A stretch of DNA of 55,799 bases from Bacteroidales bacterium UBA5287 (GCA_002411345.1 DHSL01000048.1:1-55799); one strand, 5' to 3'. Positions 40,980 to 49,666 are shown, counted from the first letter of the stretch. Program-made: numbers and translations. Notes: generated by a model not told the origin, from the letters alone.

Positions 40980-42500
40980 ATGAAAAAATTATCGAACCAA
41001 GCACTCGTGATTTTTGGAGCATCGGGTGATTTAACTTATAGAAAACTGTTTCCTGCAATTTTTGATTTATTTATGCTGGATACACTTCCTGAGGGTTATG
41101 TTGTTTTGGGTGTGAGTCGCACAAGTTTTACCGATGCAAAATTCAGGGACAAAATGAAGCATGGTATAAGAGAGTTTTCGAATTTCAAAGACGCCCCTAT
41201 CGATAAAATAAACACATTCCTTAAAAAAGTTTTTTATCTAAGTATAGATACTGAAAATCACGAAGAATATTCTTTATTAAAGAATAAGTTAAGTGATTTG
41301 AATCAAAAATATAAATTGCAACACAACTTCATTTTTTATCTTGCCACACCTCCAAGATTATATTCTCTTATCCCCAAATTTCTTTATGGTCAGGGGCTTA
41401 CCAATGAATACAAAGGATTCAGAAGGATAATTATTGAAAAGCCATTTGGTCACGATTTACATTCTGCAAAAAAGCTGAACAATGAATTATTGAGTTTTTT
41501 CCGAGAAGATCAGATTTATAGAATCGACCATTATTTAGGTAAGGAAACCGTACAAAATTTGATGGTTACCCGTTTTGCAAATGGTATTTACGAGCCTTTA
41601 TGGAATAGAAATTACATTGATCATATTGAAATCACTTCTGCGGAAAATTTAGGGATGGAAGACAGAGGAGGTTATTATGATAATGCAGGTGCCATCCGCG
41701 ATATGGTTCAAAACCATCTTTTGCAACTCGTTTCATTAGTAGCTATGGAGCCGCCAATAAAGGTTACACCTGAAGACATCCGTTATGAAAAAATGAAAGT
41801 CTTCCGTTCATTACACCCATTATCAAATCAAGATATAAGGCAGAATGTAATCAGGGGTCAATATACTGCTTCATCTATAAAAGGTAAGCAAGTAATAGGT
41901 TATCGAGAAGAAAACGGAGTAAATCCAGATTCTCGTACTGAAACGTTTGTCGCTATTAAATTTTATATTGATAACTGGCGATGGGAAGGCGTTCCTTTTT
42001 ATATTCGCACAGGTAAACGATTACCCACACGTGTTTCTGAGATTGTGATTCATTTTAAGCCATCTCCTTCAAAATTATTTAAACCAAAAAAAGGAGATAA
42101 TGAAAATCAGTTGATTCTTCGAATTCAACCAGACGAAGGTATGTTATTGAAAACATGGATGAAAGTACCAGGGAGTGGTTATGATGTAAAAAAGGTGAAT
42201 ATGGATTTTCACTATTCCGACCTCAATGATCATTATATTCCCGAAGCATACGAAAGACTGATTCTTGACTGCATGAATGGTGACAATACTTTGTTCATGA
42301 GTGATGAAGCAGTAGAAGGTACATGGGAATTTATTCAACCAATTCTTGAACTTTGGGAACAAGATCCTTCAATTCCACTATTAGGTTATCCTTCCGGGAC
42401 ATGGGGTCCTAAAAAATCTGATGATCTGGTTGAGGGCAAAAACACTTGGAGATATCCCTGTAAAAACCTGAATGACGATGGAATTTATTGTGAATTATAA
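40980..42500 (+). CDS. zwf: glucose-6-phosphate 1-dehydrogenase
   Basis: This 506-residue cytoplasmic enzyme oxidises glucose 6-phosphate to 6-phosphogluconolactone and yields NADPH, opening the oxidative pentose phosphate branch. It has the NADP-binding FGASGDLTYRKLFPA (12-26), the substrate-binding RIDHYLGKETVQN signature, and EKPFGHDL and FYIRTGKRLP. The length is standard. Its product is used by the next gene, pgl, whose chosen start lies 13 bp after this stop. The third enzyme, 6-phosphogluconate dehydrogenase, is not in the window. No exact -7 box is seen upstream. Confidence 0.97.
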   Translation: MKKLSNQALVIFGASGDLTYRKLFPAIFDLFMLDTLPEGYVVLGVSRTSFTDAKFRDKMKHGIREFSNFKDAPIDKINTFLKKVFYLSIDTENHEEYSLLKNKLSDLNQKYKLQHNFIFYLATPPRLYSLIPKFLYGQGLTNEYKGFRRIIIEKPFGHDLHSAKKLNNELLSFFREDQIYRIDHYLGKETVQNLMVTRFANGIYEPLWNRNYIDHIEITSAENLGMEDRGGYYDNAGAIRDMVQNHLLQLVSLVAMEPPIKVTPEDIRYEKMKVFRSLHPLSNQDIRQNVIRGQYTASSIKGKQVIGYREENGVNPDSRTETFVAIKFYIDNWRWEGVPFYIRTGKRLPTRVSEIVIHFKPSPSKLFKPKKGDNENQLILRIQPDEGMLLKTWMKVPGSGYDVKKVNMDFHYSDLNDHYIPEAYERLILDCMNGDNTLFMSDEAVEGTWEFIQPILELWEQDPSIPLLGYPSGTWGPKKSDDLVEGKNTWRYPCKNLNDDGIYCEL

Positions 42501-42513
42501 ATCAAAACCGATT

Positions 42514-43245
42514 ATGAATATGAAACCAGATATTAAGATTTTTGATGATATAGAATCCTTAAATGTTGAATTTACCAAATTATTGAAAGAACATTTATGG
42601 AAAAAGGGAGAGCTTTCTATTGCTTTATCAGGCGGTTCTACTCCAAAGTTATTGTTTGATTTTTGGGCATCAAATGATAAAACAGATTTGGATTGGTCAA
42701 AAATACGATTCTTTTGGAGTGATGAGCGTTGTGTATCCCCTTTAGACGATGAAAGTAATTTCAAGATGACAAAAGATCATTTGTTCAATTATATTCCTGT
42801 CCCCGAGAAGAATATCTATCGTATTCATGGCGAAGAAGATCCACAAAAAGAGGCCGAAAGATATGCTAATGTTTTAAAGGATAATGTTGAAATGAGAAAT
42901 GGTTTACCTTCTTTTGAGGTATTGATGTTGGGACTTGGAAATGATGGACATACAGCCTCAATATTTCCACATCAAATTGAGCTATGGGATAGCAACGATA
43001 TTTGTGTAGTTGGAACACATCCAGATTCGGGACAAAAAAGAATCAGTCTTTCAGGCAAAACAATAAACAATGCTCACATTATTGTTTTTCTTGTTACGGG
43101 AAGATCAAAATCAGAGATTGTAAAAGAAATTGTTCGTTCAGAATTAAGACTTGACAATAAATACCCAGCAGCTAAAGTCAACCCTGTCTATGGAAAAGTG
43201 GTTTGGTTTTTAGATAAAAAAGCCGCTAATCTTTTGATTGATTAA
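42514..43245 (+). CDS. pgl: 6-phosphogluconolactonase
   Basis: This 243-residue cytoplasmic enzyme hydrolyses 6-phosphogluconolactone to 6-phosphogluconate. It shows LSGGSTPKLLFDF, FFWSDERCVSP, and the GLGNDGHTASIFPH motif typical of Pgl (SOL/DevB type). The ATG at 42514 is chosen because the in-frame upstream start at 42472 would add 14 residues and overlap zwf by 29 bp; a second ATG at 42520 is also possible. The stop codon lies inside the hairpin that terminates the opposing def transcript. Confidence 0.95.
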   Translation: MNMKPDIKIFDDIESLNVEFTKLLKEHLWKKGELSIALSGGSTPKLLFDFWASNDKTDLDWSKIRFFWSDERCVSPLDDESNFKMTKDHLFNYIPVPEKNIYRIHGEEDPQKEAERYANVLKDNVEMRNGLPSFEVLMLGLGNDGHTASIFPHQIELWDSNDICVVGTHPDSGQKRISLSGKTINNAHIIVFLVTGRSKSEIVKEIVRSELRLDNKYPAAKVNPVYGKVVWFLDKKAANLLID

Positions 43246-43250
43246 CGGCT
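43221..43250 (-). terminator. terminator of lptB-ruvX-def, overlapping the pgl stop
   Basis: AGCCGCTAATC (43221-43231) and GATTAACGGCT (43240-43250) pair with one mismatch. On the minus strand a T-tract (CTTTTTTATC) follows. The right arm includes the pgl stop codon TAA at 43243-43245, so the element is partly coding on the other strand. Confidence 0.75.
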
Positions 43251-43256
43251 AGTATC

Positions 43257-43814
43257 TTATTTCAATGTTTTAACCTTGTAACTGCATGAGACTTTTCCTT
43301 TTGTCATTGCAGTCAGTTTACTTTTTACCAGCTGTTTGCGTAACGGCGAGATTTTATCCACGAACATCACTCCATCAAGATGGTCGTACTCATGCTGAAT
43401 ACATCTTGCAGTAAACCCAACATATTCTTCATCTTGTGATTCCAGATTTTCATCAATATACTGAATTCTTATTCTTTCTTCGCGCGGAACTTTTTCGTGA
43501 ATTCCAGGAATACTTAAACAACCTTCTTCCACCTCTTTTAAATCTCCAGTTCTTTCAATTATATGAGGATTAATGAACGTCTTCTTGAAACCTTTCATTT
43601 CCGGAACTTCGTCTCCCATAACGCTCAGATCGACAACAAAAATTCGATCATTCAATCCAACCTGTGGTGCCGCAAGCCCCACTCCATCAGCATGATACAT
43701 GGTTTCAAACATGTTGTTAATTAATTCTTGCAGATTTGGATAATTGTCTTGTTCTATATCAATTGCGACTTTTCTTAATATGGGTTGACCATATACATAA
43801 ATAGGTAATATCAT
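43257..43814 (-). CDS. def: peptide deformylase
   Basis: This 185-residue cytoplasmic metalloenzyme removes the formyl group from nascent proteins. All three motifs are present: GVGLAAPQVG, EEGCLSIPG and HEYDHLDG with metal ligands Cys and two His. It is last in lptB-ruvX-def, 3 bp after ruvX. fmt, its common partner elsewhere, is not here. Confidence 0.97.
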   Translation of the reverse strand: MILPIYVYGQPILRKVAIDIEQDNYPNLQELINNMFETMYHADGVGLAAPQVGLNDRIFVVDLSVMGDEVPEMKGFKKTFINPHIIERTGDLKEVEEGCLSIPGIHEKVPREERIRIQYIDENLESQDEEYVGFTARCIQHEYDHLDGVMFVDKISPLRKQLVKSKLTAMTKGKVSCSYKVKTLK

Positions 43815-43817
43815 AAT

Positions 43818-44243
43818 TTATAATCCTTTCAATCTTTTACTTTCCATGTATCCTTGCAGGATAATTGTTGCGCTGATTTCATCTACCAGCGACTTGTTTT
43901 GTCTATCTTTTTTCTTTAAACCACCATCAAGCATTGTTTGATGAGCTAATTTTGAAGTAAATCGTTCATCAAAAAAAACTATAGGAATTGTTGGGTATAT
44001 TTTTTTTAAACGGTTTGTAAATGGTTCAATCCGTTTCATGTTTTCCGAAAATTCGTTATTAAGCTGTTTGGGTTGTCCGACAACAATTTCCGAGACCTCT
44101 TCTTTTGAAAAATAAGCAGCCAGAAAATCAAAAAGTTCATTTGTATTTACTGTCGTAAGTCCATTTGCAATAATTTGCAAAGGATCACTAACAGCAATTC
44201 CAGTTCTTTTTTTCCCATAATCAATGGCAAGTATTCTTCCCAT
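43818..44243 (-). CDS. ruvX: putative pre-16S rRNA nuclease / Holliday junction resolvase YqgF
   Basis: This 141-residue RNase H-fold protein has GRILAIDYGKKRTGIAVSDP with the catalytic Asp at the N-terminus, IVVGQPKQLN, VFFDERFTSKLA, and a C-terminal SLVDEISATIILQGY. The family finishes the 5' end of 16S rRNA and was first named as a resolvase. The ATG at 44243 is chosen because the further upstream reading frame would overlap lptB and is not conserved in type. It starts 1 bp after the lptB stop and is cotranscribed with it. Confidence 0.94.
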   Translation of the reverse strand: MGRILAIDYGKKRTGIAVSDPLQIIANGLTTVNTNELFDFLAAYFSKEEVSEIVVGQPKQLNNEFSENMKRIEPFTNRLKKIYPTIPIVFFDERFTSKLAHQTMLDGGLKKKDRQNKSLVDEISATIILQGYMESKRLKGL

Positions 44244-44244
44244 C

Positions 44245-45072
44245 TTAATTGAATTTGCGTTTGCGTAATTCAAAATCGCGACCAAGATACTTTTCGCGTA
44301 CGACTGGATTTTCTGCTAATTCTTCGGCAGTCCCTTGAAACAACACTTTACCTTCAAAAAGCAAATACGCTCTATCCGTAATACTAAGCGTTTCATCTAC
44401 ATTATGATCAGTGATAAGGATGCCAATGTTCTTATATTTTAACTGAGCAACGATAGATTGTATGTCCTGTACTGCGATGGGGTCGATACCTGCAAAAGGT
44501 TCATCCAGCATGATGAATTTAGGATCATTTGCCAAACATCTAGCAATTTCAGCACGACGTCTTTCCCCCCCAGATAACCTATCACCCAGATTCTTACGAA
44601 CTTTCTGCAATCCGAATTCAGAAATCAAATTCTCCAACTTATTTTTCTTATCTTTTGGAGTTAAATCAGTGAACTCAAGAATAGAACGAATATTATCTTC
44701 AACCGTCATCTTTCGAAAAATTGAAGCCTCTTGTGCAAGATAGCCAATTCCGTTTTGAGAACGTTTGTGAACTGGAAATTTTGTAATATTGGTATCACCA
44801 ATAAATATATTTCCTTCGTTTGGGACCACCAGTCCAACTGTCATATAAAATGTAGTTGTTTTGCCCGCTCCATTGGGACCTAACAAACCAACAATTTCTC
44901 CCTGACGTACATTGATTGACACATGGTTAACTACCGTGCGATTTTTATACTTTTTTACAAGATTATCTGTTCGCAAAATAGTACCATTATCTGTTTGCAT
45001 CTCATTTTCAATCTGTTCTGCAAAATCAACTATAACTGAATCGGTCAATATATCTTCCTTTTGTATATCCAT
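44245..45072 (-). CDS. lptB: LPS export ABC transporter ATP-binding protein
   Basis: This cytoplasmic ATPase powers lipopolysaccharide transport with LptFG. It shows Walker A GPNGAGKTTT, the Q-loop QEASIFRKMTVEDN, the ABC signature RLSGGERRRAEIARCL, Walker B FIMLDEPFAGIDP, and the switch His in ITDHNVDETL. From the ATG at 45072 it has 275 residues, about 25 more than typical, because of an acidic extension (DIQKEDILTDSVIVDFAEQ). An in-frame ATG at 45000 gives 251 residues, the usual length, and may be the real start. A -7 box ends 16 nt before 45072. LptF/G genes are not adjacent. Confidence 0.93.
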   Translation of the reverse strand: MDIQKEDILTDSVIVDFAEQIENEMQTDNGTILRTDNLVKKYKNRTVVNHVSINVRQGEIVGLLGPNGAGKTTTFYMTVGLVVPNEGNIFIGDTNITKFPVHKRSQNGIGYLAQEASIFRKMTVEDNIRSILEFTDLTPKDKKNKLENLISEFGLQKVRKNLGDRLSGGERRRAEIARCLANDPKFIMLDEPFAGIDPIAVQDIQSIVAQLKYKNIGILITDHNVDETLSITDRAYLLFEGKVLFQGTAEELAENPVVREKYLGRDFELRKRKFN

Positions 45073-45088
45073 TTCGGAAAAATTTATG

Positions 45089-45096
45089 CAAAGATA
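45089..45096 (-). promoter_or_regulatory. -7 promoter element for lptB-ruvX-def
   Basis: Minus-strand TATCTTTG followed by C is a perfect -7 box. The transcript would begin around 45083, leaving either a leader of about 10 nt (ATG 45072) or about 80 nt (ATG 45000). Confidence 0.55.
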
Positions 45097-45160
45097 CAAA
45101 ATTAGCAGTAAACTTGTTTAAGATTAAGTACAAGTATCTTTTAAAAGTATTTAATTCTGC

Positions 45161-45514
45161 TTAATCCGAGACAACGACTTCGCTGCAATCAACAATCCCA
45201 TTTACAGGTGGATTAAGTTTAGAAACACGTACTTCAAGAAAATCAATTATGGGAAATGCCGATTTAATTTTCCTAAATATGCGTCCGGTCAAGTGTTCCA
45301 ACAGATTTGACGGCTTTTCCATTTCTGATTTCACATAGTCATAGACAATGCCATAATTTATTGTATCATCAATATTATCAGTTTCTAAAGATTTTGATAA
45401 ATCAGCTTCGATCTTTAGATTCACTATAAAGTCATTTCCCTCGATTCTTTCCTCAGGTAATACACCATGATAAGCATAAAACCGCATATTTTTAAGTTCA
45501 ATTATCGTCTTCAT
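45161..45514 (-). CDS. folB: dihydroneopterin aldolase
   Basis: This 117-residue cytoplasmic enzyme cleaves dihydroneopterin in folate synthesis. It has the FolB pattern IIELKNMRFYAYHGVLPEER at the N-terminus with the conserved Tyr-His-Gly-Val, then DDTINYGIVYDYVK, LLEHLTGRI and a C-terminal VRVSKLNPPV. The length is standard. It stands alone, upstream of lptB on the same strand with an 88-bp gap, and its promoter is back to back with that of the aminopeptidase gene. Confidence 0.95.
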   Translation of the reverse strand: MKTIIELKNMRFYAYHGVLPEERIEGNDFIVNLKIEADLSKSLETDNIDDTINYGIVYDYVKSEMEKPSNLLEHLTGRIFRKIKSAFPIIDFLEVRVSKLNPPVNGIVDCSEVVVSD

Positions 45515-45536
45515 TAATATTTATCTATTTAGTCCT

Positions 45537-45544
45537 CAAATGTA
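45537..45544 (-). promoter_or_regulatory. -7 promoter element for folB
   Basis: Minus-strand TACATTTG matches TAnnTTTG, 22 nt before the folB ATG and 12 bp from the opposing -7 box of the aminopeptidase gene. Confidence 0.45.
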
Positions 45545-45556
45545 AGAATAAATCGT

Positions 45557-45564
45557 TAAATTTG
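45557..45564 (+). promoter_or_regulatory. -7 promoter element for the aminopeptidase P gene
   Basis: TAAATTTG matches TAnnTTTG and ends 24 nt before the chosen ATG at 45589, which argues against the in-frame upstream start at 45562. Confidence 0.5.
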
Positions 45565-45588
45565 TTGTTCAATAAAAAAATCAAAATT

Positions 45589-47379
45589 ATGAAAACGAAT
45601 GATATTCCACAGCGACTTAAGTCATTCCGTAGTTTTATGGAAGACCATAATTTGTCTGCATTTATAGTACCCAGCACAGATGCACATTTAAGTGAATATC
45701 CACCTAAAGTTTGGGAATCTCGAAAATGGATCAGTGGCTTTACCGGTTCTGCCGGAACTGCAGTGATTACGCTTGACAAAGCAGGAGTGTGGACTGATTC
45801 TCGTTATTTTCTTCAAGCTGCAGACGAGTTAGAAGGCACCGGCTTTGAACTCTTTAAAATGGGCCAATCTGAAACCCCCGAAATGATTTCATGGATTATC
45901 TCTCAATTGAGAAAGGGACAAACAGTTGGGATTGACGGCTTAGTTTATGCAACATCTGATGCACTTCAATTACAAAAAAGGTTAGACTCAAAAGGAATAC
46001 AACTTGAAACATTGTTAGATCCCTTCTCTGTGATTTGGGAGGACAGACCCGAAATTCCAAAGAACAAAGTATTCTCTCTTCCAGAAAACATTACCGGCGA
46101 ATTGACTAAAAGCAAAATTGAACGTATAAATACAGCGCTTGAGCAAATGGATGCCGACGGTTTAATTTTGCTCACACTAGATTCAATTGCATGGACTTTC
46201 AATATTCGTGGAAATGATGTAGAATTCAATCCTGTTGGGGTTGCTTACGCATATATTTCAAAAGATGAATCGATTTTATTTATTGATTCCGAGAAGCTGA
46301 CAGATGAAACATCAGCCATATTATCAGAACAAGGAGTTACTTTAAAAGACTACAATGAGGTATTTAGCTATGTATCAAACCTAAGTCAAGGAATAAGAGT
46401 CTGCATAACAGGCAATAAAATAAATTACAAATTATATCAAAGCATCCCTGATCATTGTAAAATAATTGACACAGCTTCACCTGTAGATTTGATGAAAAGC
46501 AAAAAAAACGAGTCAGAACTAGCAGGTTTTCGCAATGCGATGATTAGAGATGGAGTAGCATTGGTTAAATTTTATATGTGGCTTGAAAAAGCCATTCCAT
46601 CCGGTGAAGTAAAAGAAACAGATATTGAAGTAAAACTACGTGAATATCGTTCTCAGCAAGACCTTTATGTTGGAGAAAGTTTTAGTACTATTGCCGGATA
46701 TGCCGGAAATGGTGCAATTGTTCATTATCATGCACATCCTGAAACATGCAAAACTATAAAACCCGAGGGTTTACTTTTGATCGATTCAGGAGGTCAATAT
46801 CAGGATGGTACAACAGATATCACCAGGACATGGGCTGTCGGACCATTAACCAAACAGATGAAAGTTGATTACACCAATGTATTGAAAGGACATATTGCTC
46901 TTGCTACAGCAATATTTCCGGAAGGAACTCGCGGTTCTCAACTCGATGTTCTTGCACGTCGACCATTATGGGAAGAATGCGAAACATATTGGCACGGTAC
47001 TGGTCATGGAATAGGACATTTTCTTAATGTTCATGAGGGACCACAAAATATAAGACTCGAAGAAAATCCCACAACACTTCAAATAGGAATGGTTACTTCC
47101 AACGAACCAGGCATTTATAGAGCTGATCAACATGGCATCCGTACAGAGAATCTGATTGTAACTCAAAAATATAAAGAGACCGAAGATTTTGGAACATTCT
47201 ATAATTTTGAAACAATCACTCTTTGTCATATCGATACAAAGCCGATTGTGAAGAAAATGCTCAATAAGAAGGAGACGAAATGGTTGAACAATTATCACAA
47301 AATGGTTTTCAACAAACTTAAAAAGCATCTTAATAAGGAAGAAAAGAAATGGCTTGAAAATAAGACTCAACCACTTTAA
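45589..47379 (+). CDS. Xaa-Pro aminopeptidase (M24B, aminopeptidase P, long eukaryote-like form)
   Basis: This 596-residue cytoplasmic peptidase removes N-terminal residues preceding proline. Two creatinase-like N-terminal domains (about 1-300; FIVPSTDAHLSEYPP, WISGFTGSAGTAVI) precede the pita-bread catalytic domain. Metal ligands are visible in LIDSGGQYQDGTTDITRT, in the HGTGHGIGHFLNVHEGP motif, in SNEPGIY and in RTENL. A short C-terminal domain (about 530-596) completes the form of about 600 residues known in Bacteroidota and in the eukaryotic cytosolic enzyme. The ATG at 45589 is supported by the -7 box. The carbonic-anhydrase-like gene follows 13 bp later. Confidence 0.94.
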   Translation: MKTNDIPQRLKSFRSFMEDHNLSAFIVPSTDAHLSEYPPKVWESRKWISGFTGSAGTAVITLDKAGVWTDSRYFLQAADELEGTGFELFKMGQSETPEMISWIISQLRKGQTVGIDGLVYATSDALQLQKRLDSKGIQLETLLDPFSVIWEDRPEIPKNKVFSLPENITGELTKSKIERINTALEQMDADGLILLTLDSIAWTFNIRGNDVEFNPVGVAYAYISKDESILFIDSEKLTDETSAILSEQGVTLKDYNEVFSYVSNLSQGIRVCITGNKINYKLYQSIPDHCKIIDTASPVDLMKSKKNESELAGFRNAMIRDGVALVKFYMWLEKAIPSGEVKETDIEVKLREYRSQQDLYVGESFSTIAGYAGNGAIVHYHAHPETCKTIKPEGLLLIDSGGQYQDGTTDITRTWAVGPLTKQMKVDYTNVLKGHIALATAIFPEGTRGSQLDVLARRPLWEECETYWHGTGHGIGHFLNVHEGPQNIRLEENPTTLQIGMVTSNEPGIYRADQHGIRTENLIVTQKYKETEDFGTFYNFETITLCHIDTKPIVKKMLNKKETKWLNNYHKMVFNKLKKHLNKEEKKWLENKTQPL

Positions 47380-47392
47380 TATTGATAATAAA

Positions 47393-47914
47393 ATGGCACT
47401 AATAAAATCAGTAAGAGGTTTCACTCCAGAAATAGGAGAAAACACTTATTTAGCAGATAATGCAACTATAATTGGAGATGTTGTTATTGGAAAAGATTGC
47501 AGCATTTGGTTTAATGCAGTTCTTCGTGGCGATGTTAATTCCATAAGGATTGGCAATCGAGTTAACATTCAGGATGGAGCTGTTGTTCACACACTTTACA
47601 AGAAATCGGTAACTGTGATAGATGATGATGTTTCAATTGGGCACAATGTTGTTATTCACGGTGCAAAGATTGAGAAAGGCGCACTTATTGGTATGGGTGC
47701 AATAGTATTAGATCATGCAGTTATTGGAGAAGGAGCTATAATTGCAGCGGGAGCTGTTATTCTAAGCGGAACTAAAGTCGAGCCCGGCAGTATATACGCA
47801 GGTGTTCCAGCTAAATTTGTAAAGAAAGTAGACCCAGAGCAATCAAAAGAGATGAATCAAAAAATAGCAGGTAACTATTTAATGTATTCCGATTGGTTTA
47901 AGCAAGAAGATTAA
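47393..47914 (+). CDS. gamma-carbonic anhydrase-like left-handed beta-helix protein
   Basis: This 173-residue protein consists of hexapeptide repeats (left-handed beta helix) from about residue 15 to 145, with a C-terminal helix. Motifs GDVNSIRIGNRVNIQDGAVVH and IGHNVVIHGAKI contain the His residues expected to bind zinc in gamma-carbonic anhydrase/PaaY/YrdA proteins. Actual carbonic anhydrase activity varies within this group, and a metal-dependent thioesterase or other role is possible. The ATG at 47393 is used; the reading frame extends into the previous gene without a likely start. It is cotranscribed with the aminopeptidase and ends in a hairpin. Confidence 0.9.
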   Translation: MALIKSVRGFTPEIGENTYLADNATIIGDVVIGKDCSIWFNAVLRGDVNSIRIGNRVNIQDGAVVHTLYKKSVTVIDDDVSIGHNVVIHGAKIEKGALIGMGAIVLDHAVIGEGAIIAAGAVILSGTKVEPGSIYAGVPAKFVKKVDPEQSKEMNQKIAGNYLMYSDWFKQED

Positions 47915-47938
47915 TTTATTAAATAGAAAATTATTTGA

Positions 47939-47970
47939 AAGAGGTTGCTCCAAAAGAGCATCCTCTTTTT
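47939..47970 (+). terminator. intrinsic terminator after the carbonic-anhydrase-like gene
   Basis: AAGAGGTTGCTC (47939-47950) pairs with GAGCATCCTCTT (47956-47967) with one T-T mismatch, loop CAAAA, followed by T residues. Confidence 0.85.
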
Positions 47971-48021
47971 ATTAAGTATAGAATATTTCTATTTTTGATA
48001 AATAACGAAAAGTCACCCATC

Positions 48022-48054
48022 TTTACTTCTATTACATTAAATTATATATCTTTG
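48022..48054 (+). promoter_or_regulatory. promoter of nhaD
   Basis: TTTA (48022-48025), a 21-nt spacer and TATCTTTG (48047-48054) followed by C match the -33/-7 pattern, with about 31 nt to the ATG. Confidence 0.55.
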
Positions 48055-48085
48055 CGAGCACCAAAAACATTAAATATTTTTAAAT

Positions 48086-49513
48086 ATGATAGTTTTAATG
48101 ATCGTTATTTTTGTAGTCGGATATCTTCTTATCACATTAGAACATCCTCTGAAAATAAATAAAGCAGCTATTGCATTATTAATTGGCACATTACTTTGGA
48201 TAATTTATATGTATGCTGCACCACAAATTATTCCAGGATATAATGGAGAAGAATTTAAACACTTTTTAGACAGCTCACATTCGTTGAGCAACAAACCTTT
48301 TCTAGAGCAAGTAAGAGAATTTGTTATAAGTTCACAAATCATTGAAAGTCTTGGTAATATCTCACAGACATTATTGTTCCTTTTAGGAGCTATGACGATA
48401 GTAGAAATAATTGATGTCCATGGAGGGTTTTCTTTTATTACCGACAAAATAACCACTCGCCACAAACGTCGTTTGTTATGGATGATCACATTCATCACTT
48501 TCTTCATGTCGGCTGTTCTTGATAACCTAACTACTACAATCATAATGATTATGTTGCTACGGAAACTAATTCCCGATAGACATGAGCAATGGATTTATGG
48601 CAGTATGATTGTTATAGCCGCAAATAGCGGAGGAGCTTGGTCGCCAATCGGAGATGTTACAACCATTATGCTATGGGTAGGTGGAAATCTTTCTGCAAAC
48701 GTGATACCACACTTATTTTTACCAAGTCTTGTTTCAATAGTGATTCCAGCCATACTTATCCAACATGCACTTAAAGGGACGATAGACGATAAAGATATTC
48801 CCAAGATTGGTGAGAACCCAGCATTGTTCGATTACATCAACATTAAAGAACGAGCTATTATACTTATTTTTGGACTTGCAATATTAATACTCACCCCAGT
48901 TTTTAAAACAATCACCCACCTTCCACCCTTTATGGGGGTATGGTTTGGAGTAAGTCTTTTCTGGTTATATACAGATTTAATGTATAACAAAAAGAACGGA
49001 ATGCCAGAATTGCATAAAGCAAATCTCCATTCAATACTTAAGCGATTAGATTACGCAACATTGCTTTTTTTTCTTGGAATTCTGCTTGCAGTGGATGCTT
49101 TAGGAGCAGCCGGCATACTTAATACAATGGCCGACTATATGGTAGAACACATGCCTAATGTTTATGCACAAGGTATAGCCATCGGATTATTATCTGCTAT
49201 AGTAGATAATGTACCATTGGTAGCTGCAGCCATGGGAATGTATCCAATTGCCGATGCATCGATGATAGCAACCGCAGCCAATCCCGAATTATTACAATAC
49301 TTTGTAGCCGACGGAGTTTTCTGGCATTTCTTAGCTTACTGTGCCGGAACCGGCGGAAGCATTTTGATTATAGGTTCGGCAGCAGGAGTAGTATTTATGG
49401 GCATGGAAAAAGTACCTTTTGAATGGTATTTGAAACATATATCATGGGTTGCATTAATTGGCTATTTGGCTGGTGCCGGAGTATATATGTTACAGAACAT
49501 GCTATTTATGTAA
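48086..49513 (+). CDS. nhaD: Na+/H+ antiporter NhaD-type
   Basis: This 475-residue inner-membrane protein has about twelve to thirteen hydrophobic segments of the ion-transporter (IT) superfamily. It carries two half-repeats each with a DN motif in a broken helix region: SAVLDNLTTTIIMIMLLRKL and LSAIVDNVPLVAAAMGMY. The motif GGAWSPIGDVTTIMLWVGG is typical of NhaD. It exchanges Na+ (or Li+) for H+ to keep pH and sodium balance. It is monocistronic with its own promoter; a 12-bp perfect inverted repeat follows. Another cation is possible, but the NhaD motif set is convincing. Confidence 0.93.
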   Translation: MIVLMIVIFVVGYLLITLEHPLKINKAAIALLIGTLLWIIYMYAAPQIIPGYNGEEFKHFLDSSHSLSNKPFLEQVREFVISSQIIESLGNISQTLLFLLGAMTIVEIIDVHGGFSFITDKITTRHKRRLLWMITFITFFMSAVLDNLTTTIIMIMLLRKLIPDRHEQWIYGSMIVIAANSGGAWSPIGDVTTIMLWVGGNLSANVIPHLFLPSLVSIVIPAILIQHALKGTIDDKDIPKIGENPALFDYINIKERAIILIFGLAILILTPVFKTITHLPPFMGVWFGVSLFWLYTDLMYNKKNGMPELHKANLHSILKRLDYATLLFFLGILLAVDALGAAGILNTMADYMVEHMPNVYAQGIAIGLLSAIVDNVPLVAAAMGMYPIADASMIATAANPELLQYFVADGVFWHFLAYCAGTGGSILIIGSAAGVVFMGMEKVPFEWYLKHISWVALIGYLAGAGVYMLQNMLFM

Positions 49514-49520
49514 ATATACA

Positions 49521-49563
49521 AATTGAACCTCCTTTGAATTTGAATAAGATTGGAGGTTCAATT
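49521..49563. repeat. perfect 12-bp inverted repeat downstream of nhaD
   Basis: AATTGAACCTCC (49521-49532) and GGAGGTTCAATT (49552-49563) are perfect inverted copies with a 19-nt spacer, starting 8 nt after the nhaD stop. There is no T-tract, so it is not a standard intrinsic terminator. It may still stop transcription, protect the mRNA 3' end or bind a protein. Confidence 0.7.
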
Positions 49564-49666
49564 GTCTACCAATTATTGAAAAGAAATTAAGATTTACGAA
49601 GATCCTGTAGTAAAATCATTATACAATATACGAATAAGTCCAGTATTGAATGATTGAACCATATAT

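Noticed and set aside
47935..48162. 75-codon rightward frame between the carbonic-anhydrase-like gene and nhaD
   Set aside because: It spans a terminator and the nhaD promoter and overlaps nhaD; not a credible protein.
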